Source of the DNA: Heloderma charlesbogerti
Taxonomy: Eukaryota; Chordata; Lepidosauria; Squamata; Helodermatidae
NCBI GenBank assembly: GCA_026122225.1
Contig: JANEZZ010001871.1
Location: 930,001 to 994,000 of the forward strand
Direction: 5' to 3'
Length of the DNA stretch: 64,000 nt
In this document: positions 32,525 through 44,602 of the stretch, one piece after another
Layout of the letters: every line of letters begins with the position of its first letter
How positions within the stretch are numbered: the stretch's first letter is position 1
Made by a program: the position numbers and the translations under genes
The notes under the pieces: generated by a model
What the model was told of the DNA's origin: nothing
Seen by the model: only the letters and a program-made list of their open reading frames with translations
Database searches by the model: none

Positions 32525-33194
32525 TAGGGTGGCCATGTGTCCTAATTTACAAAGGACAGTCCTCTATTTGAAGGACAGTCCAGACCAAGTCTAGTTTAAA
32601 GATAAAGCAGTGTAAGAAGGGAGAGCTCAGGGACTATAAACAGTTAGCACCTGGAGCAGAAGCTGATAGGGCACTTATGCCCCTGCCAATTTCTTTCCGC
32701 CCTGCCAATTGCCTTCCACAAGCAGTAGGTCCCACCAGTTCCTTTGTGCAAGTGGGACCCACTGCTTATGCAAGGAAGATTTAGCACTTCCTACAAACGT
32801 TTCTGTCAGGAGGTCGGTCGGTGAAGCTCCCTTATGCGAGTTCTGCTGACCTGCCTGCTTCCAAAAATGAGGTTTTCCACTCATTTTGGGTCGCTCTGGA
32901 CGCACTAAATCACTTCGCTGGATTGCTTCAACGGAACTGATGGGGCATAAGAGAATCAGCAGGGGCGTGAGTGCCCTGTTGGATTCTGCTCCTGGACAGC
33001 AGACTGAACAGGCCGATGCACAGGTCACGTGGTAACAGTGTTCTCCATGATGGAGAGTTATACTGCATTTCAATTTTAAGTCATAATAATTATTTCTAAA
33101 TTTGCCTTTCTACATATAAATTAGCAAATTAGCACATGCACCTTTTATGCAAATGCATGTCGTCTGGGGGCGGCGGCAATGCTAAAACACCCTA
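32525..33194. mobile_element. Family H element, copy 1, with nested insert
   Basis: TAGGGTGGCCATGT at the left and ACACCCTA at the right. The interior matches 34130-34474 (AGTCCTCTATTTGAAGG, GGACAGCAGAC, GTCACGTGGTAACAGTGTTC, TTTATGCAAATGCA). An extra ~315 bp (32669-32982) is absent from copy 2. No coding sequence. Confidence 0.65.
32669..32982. mobile_element. Nested inverted-repeat insert in family H copy 1
   Basis: AGGGCACTTATGCCCCTGC at the left pairs with GCAGGGGCGTGAGTGCCCT at the right. It is present only in this copy of family H, so it is a younger insertion. TSD not clear. Confidence 0.55.
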
Positions 33195-33739
33195 GTAAAA
33201 CACTTTACTAGGCATTACGTCACTTCATTATGTAATGCTATGAAAGAATTGGTACCTGAATTGGCTCATTTTCCTTCTCTTCCCATTCCTTCTGTATCAT
33301 GTCCCTTAGATTATAAAATGTAAACTGTCCTGCATGTTATGGCAGAAAGGTGGTCTATAAATGCCACTAGTAGGTAAATAAATATCTTGTGAGTCAGACA
33401 GAGACTGATGGAGGCAGGGCTTTTGAAAAACCAATCAGGGACATTTATATTAGAATGAAGTTTCTATTCAATATGCTAATGAAAATTGATTTGAATTATC
33501 AGGAAAGACAGAATGTCTATTTCTACCTTTTTACCTGGCAAGAAGGCTGAAGCATTTAAGCCTGTACTTACTGATTGGGGAGCAAAGCTTGTTGAACTCA
33601 GTGGATGGGACTTATTCTGGGTTGACATGAATAGTGTCTTATAGGGGTCACCTTGGGGTCAGCAGATAGGGGTCTGGGCAACCATTTTTCCTCCTCTGTC
33701 AAACATGGCGCTCTGTAAAACTAGGCGCTGATCATGTTT
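33195..33739. other. No gene
   Basis: 33310-33380 resembles a worn LINE tail (GTAAACTGTCCTGCATG ... TAGGTAAATAAATA). Otherwise nothing recognised. Confidence 0.4.
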
Positions 33740-34128
33740 GGGCATGTAAATGTATTTCTTTATTAAAATAGTTTAATTCCACCTTCTGGTCCAAACCCCC
33801 TCAAGGTGGCTGACAACAAAATAATTAAACACAATCTTGATACAGTAATTTGTTTCAAAACAAACAAAACTAACATAAATAACAGCAAAAACAAACAAGA
33901 CTACCATAAAAACCAAACCACAAGGAAGCAGCAGTGTACAGCATCACTTGACACACAGCCAAACGCCTGCTGAAATAACCAGGTCTTTGCTGCTTACAAA
34001 AAAGTCAGAAGTGATGAGGACAGGCAGGCCTCTTTTAGGAGAGCTTTCCACAATTTAGGTGCCACAACTGAATAGGCCCTGGCTCTGGTGCCCACCTGCC
34101 ACTGCCAGTCCTCAAGACTGTGGGGGCC
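33740..34128 (-). mobile_element. L2-type LINE 3' end
   Basis: Minus-strand frame 34095-34020 reads RARAYSVVAPKLWKALLKEA, then AAKTWLFQQAFG, the L2-type ORF2 C-terminus. The 3' region 33740-33950 has the usual CCCTCAAGGTGGCTGACAAC complement. Broken by stops. Confidence 0.65.
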
Positions 34129-34129
34129 G

Positions 34130-34474
34130 TAGGGTGGCCATGTCTCCTCCTCTGTTTGAAGGGCTGCCAGAAGACTGTCCTCTATTTTGCAGGTGTCCTC
34201 TATCTGAAGGGCTGTCCAGTCCAAGCTTAAAAAAAACAAACCTTAGAGGGAAGAGCTGGGCCTTGAAGTTCCCCATCCACAGCCCCTGTTCAGCAGCAGA
34301 CTTAACCGGCAGGGCACACAAGTCACCTGATCACAGTCTTCTACACTATGGTGAGTTTTAATATATTTCTGTTTAAATAATAATACTTCATAAATGTGCA
34401 TCTATACGTAGAAATTAGTATATACAAATTTTATGCAAATTGGTGCCCTCTTTTTTGGCGATGTTGCCACCCTA
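34130..34474. mobile_element. Family H element, copy 2
   Basis: 345 bp with inverted ends TAGGGTGGCCATGT and GATGTTGCCACCCTA. Lies directly beside the L2 fragment. The ends are hAT-like, but the 8-bp flanks do not match, so superfamily is open. Confidence 0.65.
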
Positions 34475-35937
34475 GTAGGGGGAGTACAGAGCAGGGCCTC
34501 TGAGAGTCTACAAGCAATAGGAAAGCAGGATTGTGCCTGCCTGCCTGCCGCACCCTAGTCCTACCTCGTTCAGTGGGCATAGATTCGAATATGCATACCT
34601 CTGATCCACACTATCCTTACTGCTTAAAATCACAGGGGGAAGATTTGTTTGTTACATTTTATATCCCGCCTTTCCTCCAAGGAGCCCAAGGATTGCAGCG
34701 ATGGGGCCCATGCCTATTGGACTCTAGAATGTGGGCCCAGTTTCACTATTACATTCAATTTGTGGACATGAGATGGGGTAGGGTGCCCCTGGGGATGGGG
34801 CAGATGGGTATAATCCCACTCTCCCCCATGTTTGGAGGTTTGTGTGCAGAGGGCATTTGGAAACAGGCAAACTATAATTGGCATTACTAAGAGGAGACTT
34901 AAGGCAAGAAAAGAAAGCTCAGAGTATTATTTTTCCAGGACAAAGGAAGATGTGAAATTGTTAACAGAATAGGATTTGGATGAAGTATAACATCTTCAAT
35001 TTTAAGCACAATGGACCTAATAGCGTGCCTGGCCTAATATCTGCTTATTCATGTTCCGCTTTGTGCAACATGATTTGCTTCATGGAAGGATCATAATGAG
35101 GCTAACTATCCCCTGACTCAGATCTGAAAAGCAATTGGAAAATGTCAGCATTGTGAAGCTCCATTGTTGGCCAAAATATTAAAACATCCCCTTGTTATGG
35201 TCACTTCTGGGGTGAAGAGTATCAATTCCAGTGAAAAAAGGTAAGAGAAAAATGGAAATGATATTGGGTCATATAGTTACTCTTAATATGGAACTTAAAA
35301 GTTTTGCTCCTGGGGGGTTAAATAACTGAGAACCCAAATTAGTAGAGAGAGGCATAAAATTACGGTTACTTCTCTGAGCATACAGAATGTACTACCCTGA
35401 ATAACCTAATCCTTTCACATTTACATTTGCATTTGGCTGTTTCTGTCTCAAAAGAATAAATTAAGGCCAAATTAACTGAAAAGAAAGTCATATAGAACTC
35501 CATGGAAATGTAAAATGTAAAAGAACTAGGATTAAAACTCAGCATGTTAGGCGTGAAATACTGGCGGGGGGGGCATAAAAAAGAAGAGAGAAAAATAAAA
35601 TTGGATAAAGATTCATTTTATATACACACACAACCGCAAAACATTATTCATCTGCCTGCATATTAATGGACAGAGAAAGCCTTTCTTTCTGGTGATGGTT
35701 TCAGAATGCATCGGTAATCAGATTGTTCTGGTGTGATTACAAGGGAATTTGGAAATTGGAATATATAGCCATAACTACTCAAATATATTTGTTAGAATTT
35801 GCAGTCCTGCAATCACTATGGTTTTGCATGTTGACTGAAGTAAGACTACTACCAAAATATATGTGAAAGCATGATATTCACCAGTTGAGCAATTTCCAGA
35901 GGGATTAGTCAGTTGCATTAGTCAGTTGCAGCAAAAA
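34475..35937. other. No gene; candidate unique non-coding DNA
   Basis: 34640-34690 holds a short antisense tail (ATTTTATATCCCGCCTTTCC). 34960-35210 is AT-rich, unique-looking and free of repeat motifs. No domain or RNA seen. Confidence 0.4.
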
Positions 35938-36000
35938 TGACAAAGAGTCTTGTGGCATTCCTTAAAAGATGAACAAATTTACTATGGCATAAGCTTTCTC
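35938..36000. mobile_element. Dispersed-repeat fragment
   Basis: CAAAGAGTCTTGTGGCATTC and TTACTATGGCATAAGCTTTC match a repeat familiar from reptile genomes whose class I cannot assign. It is cut where BovB copy 2 begins. Confidence 0.4.
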
Positions 36001-37685
36001 GGCCCCTTCATGGATCACTGCCTTGTTGTGGTGAAGGGGCTTGCGTAACTCAGTGAAGCCATAAGCTATGCTGTGCAGGGCCACCCAAGACGGACAGGTC
36101 ATGGCGGAGAGTTCTGACAAAATGTGGTCCACTGGAGAAGGAAATGGCAACCCACTCCAGTATTCTTGCCCAGAAAACCCCATGGAACGTATCACAAGGC
36201 TAAAAGATATGACGCCAGAAGATGAGCCCCTCAGGTCGGAAGGTGTCCAATATACTACTGGAGAAGAGCAGAGGGAATTTTCAAGTAGCGCCAGAAAGAG
36301 TGAAGCGGCTGGGCCAAAGTCGAAAGGACACTCAGCTGTGGATGTGTCTGGTGGTGAAAAGAAAATCCGATGCTGTAAAGAACAATATTGTTTAGGAACC
36401 TGGAATGTAAGAACAATGAATCAAGGTAAGCTGGAGGTGGTCAAACATGAGATGACAAGACTGAACATCGACATCTTGGAAATCAGCAGACTAAAATGGA
36501 CAAGCATGGGCGAATTTAATTCAGATGACCATTATATCTACTACTGTGGGCAAGAATCCCTTAGAAGAAATGGAGTAACACTCATAGTCAATAAAAGGGT
36601 GGGAAAAGCAGTACTGGGGTACAATCTCAAAAACGATAGAATGATCTCAGTACGAATCCAAGGCAAACCATTCAGTATCACAGTAATTCAAGTCTATGCC
36701 ACAACCACTGAGGCCGAAGAAGCTGAGGTTGATCGGTTCTATGAAGACCTACAACACCTTCTAGAACTAACACCAACAAAAGATGTCCTTTTCATCATAG
36801 GGGATTGGAATGCTAAAGTAGGAAGTCAAGAAATCACCGGGATAACCGGCAAGCATGGCCTTGGTGTACAAAATGAAGCAGGACAAAGGCTAATAGAGTT
36901 TTGTCAAGAGAACACGCTGATCATAGCAAACACTCTTTTCCAACAGCACAAGAGGCGACTCTGCACATGGACATCACTAGATGGTCAATATCGAAATCAG
37001 ATTTGATTATGTACTTTGCAGCCGAAGATGGAGAAGCTCTATACAGTCAGTCAAAACAAGACCTGGAGCTGACTGTGCCTCAGATCATGAGCTGCTTCAT
37101 GCAAAATTTCGGCTTAAATTGAAGAATGTTGGGAAAATCACTAAACCATTCAGGTATGATCTAAAACATATCCCTTATGAATATACAGTGGAGGTGAGGA
37201 ATAGATTTAAGGGATTAGACCTGATAGACAGAGTGCCTGAGGAACTATAGACGGAGGTCCGTAACATTGTTCAGGAGGCAGCAACTCAATCCATCCCAAA
37301 GAAAAAGAAATGCAAGAAAGCAAAGTGGCTGTCTGATGAGGCTTTACAAGTAGCTGAGGAAAGAAGGGAAGTGAAAAGCAAGGGAGAAAGGGGAAGATAT
37401 ACCCAACTGAATGCAGATTTCCAGAGAATAGCAAGGAGAGACAAGAAGGCCTTCTTAAATGAACAATGCAAAGAAATCGAGGAATATAACAGAATAGGAA
37501 AGACTAGAGATCTCTTCAAGAAAATCAGAGATATCAAGGGAACGTTTTGTGCAAAGATGGGCATGATAAAGGACAAAGAAGGCAGGGACCTAACAGAAGC
37601 AGATGAGATTAAGAAGAGGTGGAAAGAATACACAGAAGAACTATACAGGAAAGATCTTAATCTTTCCCTGATAGCCATGATAGCT
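36001..37685 (+). mobile_element. BovB LINE, copy 2, 5' half only
   Basis: Starts at the same 5' end as copy 1 and aligns with it through the endonuclease and linker. It stops at GATAGCCATGATAGC, where family C sequence takes over. The reverse transcriptase and 3' end are missing, the reverse of ordinary 5' truncation, so a deletion or recombination removed the 3' half. Confidence 0.9.
36068..37685 (+). pseudogene. BovB ORF2, endonuclease part
   Basis: Open frame 36068-37006 contains LGTWNVRTMNQGKLEVVKHE, YIYYCGQESLRRNG, VIQVYATTTEAEEAEVDRFY and FIIGDWNAKVGSQE. One extra T near 37001 (CAGATTTGATTAT versus CAGATTGATTAT in copy 1) shifts the frame. It continues in 36981-37250 through DYVLCSRRWRSS and SDHELLHAKF to TAG at 37248-37250, where copy 1 has TGG. 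The linker is open again to 37685. The catalytic Glu of ISELK is Arg (36488-36490). Non-functional. Confidence 0.9.
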
Positions 37686-37755
37686 TCCATGATCCCTCAC
37701 CATTGGCTAGGCTGGCTAGAGCTGATGGGAGATGTAGGCCAAAATATCTGGACTA
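37686..37755. mobile_element. hAT-type MITE family C fragment at the BovB2 break
   Basis: CACCATTGGCTAGGCTGGCT, then GATGGGAGATGTAGGCCAAA and ATATCTGGA, the central and right part of family C. It forms the junction where BovB copy 2 is cut. Confidence 0.6.
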
Positions 37756-37832
37756 GATTCTGTAATGTATCATATCCACTATTTATCTTAAAGCAGCACC
37801 GGGACTGAACAATACAATTTATCCCTATTCAT

Positions 37833-37975
37833 CCAAGCTTCCCCAACCTGTTCCTTCCAGATGTATTGGAGCACAACTCCCATCATCTCCAGCCAATGGG
37901 GTCATGGGCCATGCTAATGGGGTGATGGAAGGTGTAGTCCAACACATCCAGAGGGCACCAGGTTGGGGTAGGCTG
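37833..37975. mobile_element. hAT-type MITE, family C
   Basis: CTTCCCCAACCTGTTCCTTC to CACCAGGTTGGGGTAGGC, with paired arms around ACAACTCCCATCATCTCCAG. Confidence 0.75.
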
Positions 37976-39234
37976 TCTTAACCTCTACGATCCCTATCCT
38001 TCCTACAGTGTGACCTAATCTATACAGCAAAACTGTTTTGCTCCTTGTAGGCTTTTTTGCAGATCTGTGGGAGGAACAACATTTGCTCTTTTTAAAAAAG
38101 AAAAGAAAAAAGAATGAATATCGTTTTTAACTCACAGAACTGTTCCTGTTTAGTGACCTTCCCCTCCCACATCCTTTAGTCCAAGCAGAGGGCTTTTTGT
38201 CCCCTGAACTCTGAGCCCTCCTTTCATCAGGTTTTGGACATAGCCCTGCATTGCTTGAGCATCCAGATCTCCCACTTGAGGCCACAGGAGTTTCCTTTCG
38301 TAAGAAACAAGAAACAAAAAGCCATGGAAACTCGGATCCATGGCTTTTTGAATCTCATTTCATTTTCTCAGATGGACAAACAATGGTGCGTGCGTGTGTA
38401 TATTTCAGCCTTTCTCAACCGGGTGTCCTCCAGATGTGTCAGACTACAATTCCCAGCATCCCCTGGGGAAGGCCAATATATATCCTGCCAGTTACAGTAT
38501 ACCCTGTGGTCCCCATATGCCCTTTTCACTGATGAGGTGACCCGATACTGGGTGTATGGTTCATTCAGGACCAACAGTCTTCCAATTCCAACTGACACCC
38601 TGCAGTCAAGAAGATCACACGAAATACTTGCAGCAGGTTCTCGTCACCCCAGTGGCGTGGCAGTCACTGCAGTGCTGCTCCTTTCTGCTCTTCCAGGGCA
38701 ATGCAAGAAGCCCTGGGCCACATGGGAGGAGCCTGTGCTGTGTCATCCCGCCTCCCCCATGCCAGCTTTACCCCAGATTCTGGAGGGGTAATGGTGTCAT
38801 GGGGAGGAGCTATAGCATGGACGTCTCGTGTTGTTCCCCCCCCGGTGTGGGAGAGAGCAGAGCCAAGATGGCTCCCACACCGCCACTTTAATATAAGAAC
38901 ACACTGTTAGACCCAGAACACTTTCATTCTAATAACACCCCCAGAGAGAATTTGTAGGTGACTAGTGTTCAAGAGGATGCTGCTACGTACCAATTTGGAG
39001 GCAAGCAGCCAATGGGAGAAGCCTTTTTGATCTGGTCTTGAGGCAGGCAGCACAGGTTAGTAAACTGAAATAGTTGAATGTTGAGATAATGAATCTGATG
39101 CACACTGGTCACGTAGGTGTGTATCAAGCTCTCTTGTTTGGAGTAAAGGGGGGAAGCTTTTTTTGAAGTTCTTTTTTTTTTTTTTTAGGAGAGGCATTTA
39201 TCCCTGCTTTTCTTCACTGATTTAAGCCTTAAGG
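37976..39234. other. No gene; one truncated family C arm
   Basis: 38411-38470 is a left arm of family C (CTCAACCGGGTGTCCTCCAG). Overlapping frames at 38234-38910 have no domain. A T-run of about 18 lies near 39170. Confidence 0.45.
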
Positions 39235-39370
39235 CAGGGGTGGCCAACTTGTAGGCCTCCAGATGTTTTGACCTACATCTCCCATGACCTGTCACCATTG
39301 GCTATGCTGGCTAGACCTGATGGGAGTTGTAAGCCAAAACATCTGGAGGGCCAGACTTTGCCCACCCCTG
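39235..39370. mobile_element. hAT-type MITE, family C, with TSD
   Basis: Ends CAGGGGTGGCCAACTTG and CTTTGCCCACCCCTG. 8-bp duplications CCTTAAGG (39227-39234) and CCTTAAGA (39371-39378) agree at 7 of 8. This copy fixes family C as hAT-type. Confidence 0.88.
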
Positions 39371-40569
39371 CCTTAAGAAAACAATATGCATATATGCATA
39401 GAAATGAGTCCCATTAAATGCAGTGGGTCATACTTCCATGCATCAGACTGGGGTGTTGGTCCTTCAAGACACATGGTTCATTTTTCTCCCCATGTCTAAC
39501 ATGGCACTGACACAAGCCATGATGTTAAGATCCTGGTTAGTAAACTGGTATTAAACCAAAGTTCTCCATTTTGAATGTAATAGGGATCTGTAGTTTGAGC
39601 TAACCAGGATCCGTGTGCTAGTGAAGGGAAGAGGTGAGGGAAGATGGTTTTTAACACTTGTGTATGTTTGCAAAAAAAAAAAACATGAAATGTGAATAGC
39701 TTAACATTTTGCTTCCAACTGCTTTTCCTGTTTTTGGATGTATACTCTACCCATGCTGCACCTTTTGAAAATCAAATTTTAACTATGCAGATGGTTCTCT
39801 ACTTTTTGGCAGTTGCATAGCACAGGTATAAATACCTTTCATCCATACTTAGTTCAGTAATGTTTATGAACCATCATCACCATAATATATCAAACTGGGG
39901 GGGGGGAGGGACGACCACAACAAATTGGCAATAAAAACAATGGCTGCCAGCTTCATTATCTTGCATAAATCCAGTTTACCCTAAACCTGAAAGAGATGGA
40001 TGCTGAATCACCATCCCTCATGCTATGCTTTTTAATATGCACAAGCATTTTGTTGATGAACATTTCATTTCTTGTTGTTGGACAAACTCAATGGAAGTTA
40101 ATGTGTGGGAGGTGGGAGCCTGAAAGACAATTGGATGTATCTTTCTGTGCTCCCAGCATATAGATGTTGGGTCCCCAATCACAGGGACAAGCCTACATGC
40201 ATATAGTTTGCATGCATATAAGGCCTGACTGCATAAGGTCTATTGAATGTGTGTAGGTTAATGACAGGACCAGCAGGATGCTAGCTGGAATGTGCACTCC
40301 ACCCCACCCCACCCCACCCACCGACTGTATAGTCTATTGCAGACTCACCATTATGAGGAGAATTGTTCCAGTCTAGTAAGAGAGATTAACGCACCGAAGA
40401 CAGCTTCCTTGTTAGACTGGGTGGGACCCACATACACAACCGATGTAGATGCCATTGTGCATCCACGTAAAGAGGCACACCTACAGTGCAATGCTCATGT
40501 GGGCCTCACTGAACTTGCTGGATGCATCTGCTGACAGAGATGGGGAAATGCATCCCCATCCAGGCTCAC
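39371..40569. other. No gene
   Basis: 39395-39440 resembles family G (GAAATGAGTCCCATTAAATG). A (CCCCA)n run lies at 40301-40322. No domain in the short frames. Confidence 0.45.
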
Positions 40570-40925
40570 TAGCAGCAGAGCCGGCATCAAGGGTAGGCAT
40601 GGCTGGGCAACTGCTGTGGGTCCACACCTCACCAGGGGTCCACTGACAAGAGCTCCCTGGAGTTGCTCCTCTTCTTCACCATGACAAGCTGCTTGTTCAC
40701 CTGCCTCTCACTTTGGCCCAGACAGTGGTAGTGGGGAGGAGGAGGAACAGCAGTAGCTGCTGCTGCCTACTTGCTCAATCGCTGTCTCCCTGTCAAGCAA
40801 GCAGGTAGTAGTAATGATGAGAAAGAGGAGGCGCAAGAGCAGCTGCGGACAATGGTGGTGAGAAGGTGGACTCACTGAGGGTGTCTTGCCCAAGGGCCCC
40901 GCAAAGCCTAGAACCAGCACCGCTC
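40570..40925. mobile_element. Dispersed element, family D (reverse orientation)
   Basis: GCCGGCATCAAGGGTAGGCA to GCCTAGAACCAGCACC. Shares the ACTGACAAGAGC, TTGTTCACCTGCCTCTCACT and GGTGTCTTGCCCAAGGGCCC blocks with other family D copies. Ends (CAGAGCCGGC and CGGTGCTGG) hint at hAT-like termini. Confidence 0.6.
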
Positions 40926-41014
40926 GTGTGCAGTTAAAGCTCACTGTGGCCAAAGGCGTCGTGGAAGCAAACCTCCGCAAAACAACAACATACTCCTTGG
41001 TATATTTCCGCAGG

Positions 41015-41300
41015 CAGGCAAACACTTTTTTGTTCCGGCAGGCCTTTGGAGATGGGTAGTCTAGACCTGTGAGAATATGCTGGATTGGTATTATTGTTTA
41101 TGTCGTTGTTGTTGTTGTTGTTGTTGTTTAAATTCTGATATTTTACACCATTTTAATATTATTGATGATTTAATTATATTTTTAACTTGTGTATATTTCT
41201 ATTTATATGTTTTAACTGTATAAGTTTTTAATGTTGTAAAGCCGCCCTGAGTCCCAGTATTGGGGGAAAAGGCAGGATATAAATAAACAAACAAAAACAA
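41015..41300 (+). mobile_element. L2-type LINE 3' end
   Basis: TTTTTGTTCCGGCAGGCCTT encodes the FRQAF end of an L2-type ORF2. It is followed by (GTT)n at 41104-41128, GCCGCCCTGAGTCCCAGTAT and ATATAAATAAACAAAC. Confidence 0.6.
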
Positions 41301-42800
41301 ACACAACAAGAAGAATAACCATCACTGCAACAACCATTAATGGCTCTGGCAAGTGTGTCCTTTGTTGGGGAAATTACAGGGAAGTGGCCCACAATGACTA
41401 GACAGTAACCGGTGACAGTTGTGGAAGGTGAGAGCCATTTTGAAGGATGGGCATGTCTTTCTCTTCCCTGGCCCCCATCCCTCCTTGGCTATGGATGTTG
41501 TAATCTAGGTGTCTCTGTGTGAAAAGAATAGTAGAGCACAGATTGGGGCAGAATAAGAAAAGACACAGAGAGCTGGGTTTGGGGATTCTGCAAGCATCTT
41601 GGGCTGCTGACTGTCTCCCTGAAGATCTGATGTGGGAGCAATGGACTTTGGCTGTCTGTTGGGAGTGTTCCAGCTGTGCCCCCCACCTATGCTCAGCCTG
41701 TATATTCATAAAGAAACACAAATTTTACAAAATTCCAATAAGCCTCCAGGGACCTCCTTCCAAAGGGAACCAACCCGGGTAAGCGCCGCATCCCTGGAAC
41801 TTCTCAGTGCCCGAAGTGGGGTGAGCATAAAAATATTGTCTCACCTGTGCGACAGAGGAACTTGCACATGAGTGGTGTGAAGAATTTCAATTATTTCTAT
41901 CTTCTCTGGGCCCTCTCCCCTCCCCTCCACTCCTGCCACATTTTCCAACAACCGCCCGGTGTAAAGCTGTGCTAAGAGGATGCTCCAGCTAGGTGGTGAG
42001 ACAACACGAAACACAATTACGCGATTCAAGTGAACACGGCCTCCACAGTAGCACATGGACTAATCTGTAAACGCTGGGGAATGCAATTAAGCAGATGTGT
42101 GAGCACTTCAGAGGAGACAAGAAAAGGAACAGACAGCGCCACAGGGGGTACCTGGTCCTGATGCGTGCAAATTAGAGATGGCTTATTTTTCTGAGAGGTC
42201 TAACGCTGGGACAGCACTTCGCTGCAATGGCTGCTGCTTGGCGTGGCGGCAGTTTTGTTCTTCATGCTGTCTTTCATTTGTGATGCCGTCTTAAGGGCAG
42301 AGGGGACATCTGCAGGGAGAACTGGTCCTTCCCCCCACTGGCCAGTTCTGTGCTGCAAATGCCACATCCAAATAAGAGATTTTAAACTGATCCTCCCCCA
42401 GTCAGACTCCAAAACTGGAAGTAAGGTAATCTAAGGGAAATTGTGCAAGAGATGGGGGAGGCCTGTGATTGCAGGGGAAAATTAGCAGGCGTGGGAACAC
42501 TGAAAAACTCAATCCTCCCACTGGCTAGTTGTCCAGTAACTGCCCCCCAAACGTCTATTCCTGTAATTTCAGCACAGTGGTGTAGTGGACCCAGGGCTCA
42601 CAGGGACACAGCACCAGCACTTGCTTATTAGCAGGGACACTGATGTAAACTGCCCCCCCACCCCCCAGAATTCACTGTTCCTTTTGATTTAGCTGCAGTA
42701 CAGTAGCAGGGGGGAGGCTGAATTTTCCAAGCAACAATACATTATTCCCTGTTGTAATGGAAAGTATTTGGGGGTGGCTTGACCTTGAATGGGCAACAGA
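41301..42800. other. No gene; possible conserved non-coding block
   Basis: 41870-42240 is unique-looking, free of recognised repeats and has several CpGs in an AT-rich setting (GTAAACGCTGGGGAATGCAA, GATGCGTGCAAATTAGAGAT). Conservation cannot be judged here. Frames in the region lack domains. Confidence 0.35.
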
Positions 42801-43194
42801 GGGCACAATCCTATCGGGATAGGCGGCCGCCTCCGAACTCGGAAGTGACCTCCTATCCAGTGCAGGCCACCCTGCATTCACGGCTAGACAGCCAATTTTG
42901 GCTCTAGCCGCGGGAAGGCGGAGTGCGGGGGCAGACACCGGCCGATCCATAGGAAGTGTCGGAACGGCACTTCCGCCCTCCCCGCCCTGGCACGCCCCCA
43001 GGAACGCCCCGTTTTCATTGTTCCGCACTCCTCTTCTGAGCGCGGAGCATGGGGCCGTTCTGCACTCCCTATGAGGCAGCATGGGAGGGGATGGAGGTCG
43101 CATCTCAGGGAACCGACCTTTGGAGCGGGCTCTGAGGTTGCTTCCCGGGAACCGACCTATCCTGTGGCCGTCTAGCAGCCATAGGATTGCACCC
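42801..43194. mobile_element. TTAA-type MITE, family B, copy 2
   Basis: GGGCACAATCCTATCGGGAT at the left and GCCATAGGATTGCACCC at the right. CpG-rich interior with GTTCCGCACTC and GGAACCGACCT. Flanks (CAGA, TAAG) do not match, so the TSD is lost or the ends moved. Confidence 0.75.
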
Positions 43195-44233
43195 TAAGAC
43201 TCCCTAGCTTTACAAACCACCTGCTCCTGATGAAGATGAAAACTGCTAGAACTGGTTGGTTGGTGGGGATCAACACAGTTGCCTGTATTTTTTGGCCTAT
43301 CTTGCAGACATGCCTATGGGGACTGTTGTGAGGACACTTCAACTTTTACCACTACGCCACTGTTTCTACAAAAGGGAATGCTTCTGTTTTGCTATAAACA
43401 CACTGAACAGGAACTTTCTGCCATGCCCTGCATAGGATGGAAGTGGGTGCCAAGAGTTTTGTTTGGGTACTGCATGTTCGAATCAGATACGTGCCTGCTA
43501 GTTATTCTTTCAGTTTGCCAGAAGAGGGTACTGTTCCCTTAAAATGTAAGTAAAGGACAAATGAACGTGGTCCAAGCTGAGCTATCAGCATGCTGGGCTT
43601 GAGAAAGATACGATCAAGCGCCCCTAGGACAGATGCTCAGAACAAAAGGTGCAAAAACAGCAGGTGGCCTAGTTGAACAATCCTACCTCATACATTGTCC
43701 ATCATAAAACGAACCCACTTGTTTTGTAAAAGGCTAACCACAGAAAAAGAAGAGAAGTGACCCGGTGAGCTTCTGCATATTTAAAAACAGATGCCTAGAT
43801 TTCTCATAGTTTGCATGCCATTGGCTCCTAATATACAGCTACTTCTGTGGTCTGAAACAATGCTTGAATTGTGAAACAAAACATTTGTGCTTTCTTTCCC
43901 GATACTGCCTTGTAGTAGAAAACTCCCATCACAAAAGGCAAACTGTTTAGTTTAACAAGCAGTGGTGGCAACAGTCCTAACCACGGCTACAAAGAGATTG
44001 GCTACAGTGGGGCTAGACTGGTGGCAAGAGTCCTTGAATGTCCTTGCTTTCAAGCAGAGCTGTAGTTGGTAAGATCCAAACTCTGAGAGGGCTGCTATGC
44101 CTTTAAGAGTCACACCACAAGGGACACCCGGGCCTAAAATGCTTGTGGTTTCTACATGGCTCATGGTCTTGGAAATATGAAGCATGGTCCATGGAAGAAG
44201 GCTCAGACAGAGATACTAGACAGATGTGGGAGT
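43195..44233. other. No gene
   Basis: No recognised repeat. Short frames (for example 43279-43542) lack domains. Confidence 0.45.
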
Positions 44234-44486
44234 CAAGGCTGGCCCAAGACACCTTGCTGCCTGAGGCGGAACAGAAAATGGTTCCCCTTGTCCCTCCTCG
44301 AAGTCAGCGTCATTAGTAGTGCTCAAGACTGACCAAGTTATTTTTGCACCTGAGGCAGAAAACCCCACATGCGTTTCTCCCTGGAGATGATGATGGTGAT
44401 GATTTAAATAACAAATAATTGGCTGCCCTTTCATGATACTCAAAACCAGCTCAGCTCACTCAGCTTAATAGTAGGGCCAACCCTGG
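44234..44486. mobile_element. hAT-like element
   Basis: CAAGGCTGGCCCAAGACACC at the left and AGTAGGGCCAACCCTG at the right are inverted ends. GCTGCCTGAGGCGGAACAG is the typical subterminal block. 8-bp flanks agree at only five positions. Confidence 0.5.
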
Positions 44487-44494
44487 TAGAAGCG

Positions 44495-44602
44495 GCTATT
44501 TAGGCCGCGCTCCTATACACACATATGCGGGAGTAAGTCTCATTAACTACAGTAGGACTGACTTCTGAGTAGAAATTCATGGGACTGTGCTGTTAGTTGA
44601 AG
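44495..44602. mobile_element. Family G hairpin-like element
   Basis: GGGAGTAAGTCTCATTAACT and TAGGACTGACTTCTGAGTAG match the pattern at 58483-58575. Ends GCGCTCCTAT / ATGGGACTGTGC are worn GCAATCCTAT-type termini. Confidence 0.5.

Noticed and set aside
38234..38791. 185-codon plus-strand frame
   Set aside because: It crosses a family C MITE arm and has no domain; overlapping frames on both strands.
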